Source of the DNA: Streptomyces sp. TBY4
GTDB taxonomy: Bacteria; Actinomycetota; Actinomycetes; Streptomycetales; Streptomycetaceae
Direction of reading: 5' to 3'
Assembly (NCBI RefSeq): GCF_024213195.1
Contig: NZ_JANAVF010000004.1
Location: 496,001-560,000 of the forward strand
DNA length: 64,000 nucleotides
In this document: positions 60,846 through 64,000 of the stretch, piece by piece
How positions within the stretch are numbered: position 1 is the first letter of the stretch
Layout of the letters: each line of letters begins with the position of its first letter
Notes under the pieces: generated by a model
Database searches by the model: none
The model's input: only the letters and a program-made list of their open reading frames with translations
What the model was told of the DNA's origin: nothing
Translations under genes and position numbers: made by a program

Positions 60846-63101
60846 TTGAGCCGAGAAACTGACAGTCCGTCCGCCGGGCCCAACGGGCGCGGCACAGCCG
60901 CCTACCCCTCGGGTGCGGCGCCGTACGGATCAGGCCAGTACCCGTCCAAGACGGTGCCCCCCGGTCCGGGCGCGGCGACCATCCCGGAGGAGAGTTCAGT
61001 GACCGCACCGCCCGCGAAGCCGTCCACACCCGATTCCGACGGGCCGAAGACGGAGACCCAGCTGACGACCCGGATCCGGATCAACATCCCGGGTTCGCGG
61101 CCGATTCCGCCCGTGGTCGTACGCCAGACCATGCCCGAAGCCGAAGCGGCGCCCGAGCCGGAGCCCGCCGCCCCGGCGGCCGCACCCGAGCCCGGTCAGG
61201 GCGAGGGCACCGCCAGCAACTGGTTCGCACCGCGCAAGGCGCCTTCCGCAGCCGCCCCCGCGCAGGCTCAGACACCGGCCCCGGCCCAGACCCCGGCCCC
61301 GGCACGCGGCCCGGCCCCGACCCAGGCCGGCGGCCCGCGCGTCGACGGCCCCCCGCGGCAGGACTTCGCCCAGGGCCCGGCGGGCCCGCGCCCGGGCGCA
61401 CCCATGGGCCCCGGCCCGGGTGCGCCGATGGGCTCGGGCTCCGGTGCGCCGATGGGTCCCGGTCCCGGTGCGCCGATGGGTCCCGGTCCCGGTGCGCCGA
61501 TGGGTCCCGGCTCCGGTGCGCCCATGGGTTCCGGTCCCGGTGCGCCGATGGGCTCCGGCCCGGGTGCGCCGATGGGTCCCGGCTCCGGTGTGCCGATCGG
61601 CTCCCGCCCCGGTGGCCCCGGTGGCCCCGGTGCCCCCGGTGGCGGTTCCGCCCCGGCTCAGGCCGGTGGCCCGCGCTTCGACGGGCCCGCCGCGCAGCAG
61701 GGCTTCGCCCCGGGCTCGGCAGGGCCGCGCCCGGGCGCGCCGATGGGCCCCGGTGTCCCCGGAGGCCCCGGTGTGGGCACCGGGTACCCCGCGGCGCCCG
61801 CCGGCCCCGGCGCTCCCCGTACGGGCGCCCCCGCGGGCCCCGCGCAGGGACCCGGACCGGCCGGCCCGCCCGTGCCCCCGCCGGCCGGCGCCGGAGCCGC
61901 GTACGGCTCCGGGCCCGGTGACGATCCCGCCACCCAGGCCCTGCGCGCCCCCGCCTGGTTCGGCCCCGGTGCCGCCCCGGACGGGCCGACCGGCGGGCCC
62001 GCGCTGGGCTCCGTACCGGTGGGAAGGGCGCAGGAGCCGAGCTGGCCCGGCCCCGAGCTGAACTCCGCCGGACACCCGCAGCCCGCGCCCGTGCCCACCC
62101 CGGCGCCCGCCGGCAAGGCCAGGGCGCAGGCTCCCGCGCCGGCCCCGGCGCGCCCCGCCAAGAAGGGCCGCAACAAGCTGGTCCTCGTCGGGGGAGCCCT
62201 CTTCGGGCTGGTCGGCGTGGCCTACGGAGCCGGCCTGCTCCTCAACCACTCCGACGTCCCCAAGGGCACCACCGTGCTCGGCGTCGACATCAGCGGCAGC
62301 CGCGACGAGGCCGTCGCCAAGCTCCAGACCTCCTTCGGCAACCGTGCCGTCGCCCCGCTCCAGCTCCTGGTCGGCGGCAAGCCGGTCGAGCTGAAGCCCG
62401 AGAAGGCCGGCCTGAGCCTGGACAGCCAGACCACCGTCCGCAACGCGGCGGGCAGCGACTACAACCCGGTCACGGTCATCGGCTCCCTGTTCGGCAGCGT
62501 GCGCGAGGCCGAGGCGGTCATGCCCACCGACGAGGAGAAGCTGCGGGTCGCCCTCCAGGAGCTGGCCGGAACCGCCGGCTCCGCCACCGAGGGCACCATC
62601 ACCTTCGACACCGGCAAGGCCGTCGCCGTCCCCGGCAAGGCCGGTTCCACACTCGATGTGGACGGATCCGTCGAGCTGGTGAACAAGGCCTTCCGCGAGA
62701 TGGTCGCCAAGGGCCAGGCCGCGCCCCCCGAACTGCCGGTCGCCACCAAGGACCCGGTCGTCGGCCAGGACGAACTGGACCGGGCGATGAAGGAGTTCGC
62801 CGAGCCCGCGATGTCGGCCCCGGTCCTCGTCAAGGCGGGCACCAAGTCCATCCCGCTGGGCCCCAAGTCCCTGCCGAAGATCCTGAGCATGCAGGCCGTG
62901 GACGGCCACCTGGTCGAGAAGTACGACCTGGAGGCCCTCAAGACGGCCTACGGGAACACCTTCGACGGTGTCCTGATCATGCGCGGCACCGGCGAGAAGA
63001 CCGCGGTCACCCCGCAGGACGTCGCCGGAGTCCTCGGCAAGGCCCTCCGCGGCAAGAACGCCGCCGAACGCACCGCGGTCATCGACACCAACCCGAGCTG
63101 A
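60846..63101 (+). CDS. Large Pro/Gly/Ala-rich membrane protein with PG-binding (VanW-associated) domain
   Basis: 751 residues from TTG 60846. The first 440 are disordered Pro/Gly/Ala, including nine 8-residue repeats (APMGPGPG type) at 185-256. One helix at about 444-466 (LVLVGGALFGLVGVAYGAGL) leads to an extracytoplasmic domain of the PG_binding_4/VanW-associated type (VPKGTTVLGVDISGSRDEAV, then GKPVELKPEKAGLSLD). A terminal VanW domain is not evident, as the protein ends at DTNPS; possibly this version lacks it. A wall-binding role is inferred. Confidence 0.78.
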   Translation: MSRETDSPSAGPNGRGTAAYPSGAAPYGSGQYPSKTVPPGPGAATIPEESSVTAPPAKPSTPDSDGPKTETQLTTRIRINIPGSRPIPPVVVRQTMPEAEAAPEPEPAAPAAAPEPGQGEGTASNWFAPRKAPSAAAPAQAQTPAPAQTPAPARGPAPTQAGGPRVDGPPRQDFAQGPAGPRPGAPMGPGPGAPMGSGSGAPMGPGPGAPMGPGPGAPMGPGSGAPMGSGPGAPMGSGPGAPMGPGSGVPIGSRPGGPGGPGAPGGGSAPAQAGGPRFDGPAAQQGFAPGSAGPRPGAPMGPGVPGGPGVGTGYPAAPAGPGAPRTGAPAGPAQGPGPAGPPVPPPAGAGAAYGSGPGDDPATQALRAPAWFGPGAAPDGPTGGPALGSVPVGRAQEPSWPGPELNSAGHPQPAPVPTPAPAGKARAQAPAPAPARPAKKGRNKLVLVGGALFGLVGVAYGAGLLLNHSDVPKGTTVLGVDISGSRDEAVAKLQTSFGNRAVAPLQLLVGGKPVELKPEKAGLSLDSQTTVRNAAGSDYNPVTVIGSLFGSVREAEAVMPTDEEKLRVALQELAGTAGSATEGTITFDTGKAVAVPGKAGSTLDVDGSVELVNKAFREMVAKGQAAPPELPVATKDPVVGQDELDRAMKEFAEPAMSAPVLVKAGTKSIPLGPKSLPKILSMQAVDGHLVEKYDLEALKTAYGNTFDGVLIMRGTGEKTAVTPQDVAGVLGKALRGKNAAERTAVIDTNPS
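61398..61613 (+). repeat. 24-bp in-frame tandem repeat, nine units
   Basis: Units of eight codons (APMG-P/S-G-P/S-G) repeat nine times; the last is degenerate (VPIGSRPG). They differ by single Pro/Ser changes, and several adjacent units are nearly identical at DNA level, so the number probably varies between strains. Confidence 0.85.
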
Positions 63102-63112
63102 CCCCACCCACC

Positions 63113-63147
63113 CCGAAGCCCCTCCCCGAACGGGGCAGGGGCTTCGG
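63113..63147 (+). terminator. Terminator after the PG-binding protein gene
   Basis: CCGAAGCCCCTCCCC (63113-63127) pairs with GGGGCAGGGGCTTCGG (63132-63147) with one bulged C; CATTTTC follows. Confidence 0.85.
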
Positions 63148-63172
63148 CATTTTCAGCCCGGCCGACGCCTCT

Positions 63173-63402
63173 CCAGCCGTCCGGCGTTTGAGGACCGGGG
63201 GCCGGGGCGGAGCCCCGAAAGGGGTCCGGGCGCAGCCCGGTACCCCCAGCCCGTCCGGCGTTTGAGGACCGGGGTCCGGGCAGCGCCCGGGGAACGGGCG
63301 AAGGGCGGGTAGGGGACAGCCCCGCGCAGCGGCAAGGGTCCCGCAGGGACTTCGCCCCGCGCAGCGGCAAAGGGTCCCGCGGGGACTTCGCCCCGCGCAG
63401 CG
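63173..63402. repeat. Dispersed intergenic repeats and 35/36-bp tandem repeat
   Basis: GTCCGGCGTTTGAGGACCGG occurs at 63179-63198 and 63253-63272, the same family as at 23.5 kb. Then CCCCGCGCAGCGGCAAGGG-type units repeat 2.3 times (63320-63354, 63355-63390, part at 63391-63402). Confidence 0.75.
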
Positions 63403-63418
63403 AAAAGAAGCAGGCGGG

Positions 63419-64000
63419 CTAGTTCAGCAAGGCCCGCGCCGCCATCGCCTCCGCCCGGATCCGCCCCGCCGCAGGCGGATCGATCACGTCCACGACCACC
63501 GCGTAGGCGTCCATCTCCGCCGCCCCGGCCACGAAGTCCCCCCGCTCCACCATCAGCTTCGCCCGCTCGTACCGCAGCGCCGCCGGATGCGAGGGCAGCA
63601 GCAGCGCCAGGTCCAGCGCCCACAGCGCCACCCCCGAGTGCTCGGGCCGCGACGAGGCCCACACCCGGATGTTGTTCAGGATCCGCAGCACGATGTCCAG
63701 CGTCCGCGCGGCGACCCGGGGCCCCTCCGCCAGCTCCGCAGGACCCGCGCCGAGCGAGGCGCCCCCCGCGAAGGGGTCGACGACCACGCCCTCCTCCGGA
63801 TCCCCGAAGCCCACCACGAAGTGCCCCGGCAAGGCCAGCCCGTACACCGGCGCCCCGGCCCGCCGGGCCACCTCCAGCCAGACCACGGACAGCAGGATCG
63901 GCAGCCCCCGGCGCCGCCGCAGCACCTCGTGCAGCAGCGAGGACGAGAGCCGTTCGTAGTCGGCCGGGGTGCCGTGGAACCCCAGCCGCCCGCCCAGCAG
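63419..64000 (-). CDS. SirB1/transglutaminase-like family protein (partial)
   Basis: The gene enters from the right edge. About 194 C-terminal residues are seen, including LRRRRGLPILLSVVWLEVAR and VYGLALPGHFVVGF with the GHF His of the Transglut_core2 fold, then a helical part (ERAKLMVERGDFVAGAAEMD). SirB1-type proteins are of unclear function. The start is outside the window. Confidence 0.8.
   Translation of the reverse strand: MLGGRLGFHGTPADYERLSSSLLHEVLRRRRGLPILLSVVWLEVARRAGAPVYGLALPGHFVVGFGDPEEGVVVDPFAGGASLGAGPAELAEGPRVAARTLDIVLRILNNIRVWASSRPEHSGVALWALDLALLLPSHPAALRYERAKLMVERGDFVAGAAEMDAYAVVVDVIDPPAAGRIRAEAMAARALLN

Larger units (their letters stand above)
63102..63418. other. 317-bp intergenic region of terminator and repeats
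   Basis: No gene is seen. It holds a terminator (63113-63147), two copies of the dispersed GTCCGGCGTTTGAGGACC repeat, and a 35/36-bp tandem repeat (63320-63402). Confidence 0.7.

Noticed and set aside
61398..61613. Regular short repeats, considered as a CRISPR array
   Set aside because: Units are contiguous 24-mers without spacers and keep one reading frame inside a coding sequence.

Overview
The window is chromosomal DNA from a high-GC actinomycete, almost certainly a Streptomyces. It has very high GC at third codon positions, many GTG and TTG starts, only two TTA codons noticed by eye in genes, mycothiol synthesis (mshB), BldK-like oligopeptide transporters, a SARP regulator and SpoIIE-type phosphatase signalling. 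I saw no tRNA, rRNA, CRISPR array, insertion sequence, phage or plasmid genes. Both ends cut genes: an MMPL transporter on the left and a SirB1-like protein on the right.

Region 1 (0.2-10 kb) is a specialised-metabolism locus. A polyprenyl diphosphate synthase is divergent from a run of cupin, DegT-family aminotransferase, FAD enzyme (broken), fumarase-superfamily lyase, type III polyketide synthase (RppA type, catalytic residues Cys138/His270/Asn303), methyltransferase and SARP activator. The set matches the early steps I recall for furaquinocin/napyradiomycin-type meroterpenoids: 1,3,6,8-tetrahydroxynaphthalene, then flaviolin, 8-amino-flaviolin and a methylated product. It also has a CreE/CreD-like pair for making nitrous acid from aspartate. 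The CreE-like gene has lost about 230 internal codons and is frameshifted. No aromatic prenyltransferase lies in the window. The SARP carries a TTA codon (bldA dependence) and an N-terminal zipper resembling IS3-family OrfA.

Region 2 (10-22.6 kb) holds a lone FtsX-type permease divergent from a histidine kinase/LuxR-type regulator pair, two tandem esterases with a coupled trypsin-like protease, a DMT exporter, a threonine-synthase-like PLP enzyme, a secreted subtilase with a TTA codon in its signal peptide, and a septum-formation-like membrane protein.

Region 3 (22.6-40.7 kb) is mostly housekeeping and signalling: a GntR/UTRA regulator, an NCS1 permease with a Cys-rich tail, a SPOR protein, a Nudix hydrolase, an anti-sigma-factor-like ATPase and a PAS-GAF-PP2C-ATPase protein, PspA with a TPM-domain protein, a PQQ-propeller Ser/Thr kinase, and a three-gene succinate dehydrogenase operon.

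Region 4 (41-58.7 kb) is peptide uptake around typA: an orphan solute-binding lipoprotein, typA, then two complete paralogous five-gene oligopeptide ABC operons separated by a GNAT gene. Operon A has two strong hairpins after its binding-protein gene; operon B has none there. Region 5 (58.7-64 kb) has a small membrane protein, mshB, a DUF6113-like membrane protein, a PG-binding/VanW-like protein with a 24-bp repeat tract, and the partial SirB1-like gene.

From memory, sdh (SCO5106-5107), bldK (SCO5112-5116) and mshB (SCO5126) lie in this order in S. coelicolor, with the actinorhodin cluster (SCO5071-5092) just before. The naphthoquinone-type locus here therefore appears to occupy a comparable chromosomal position.
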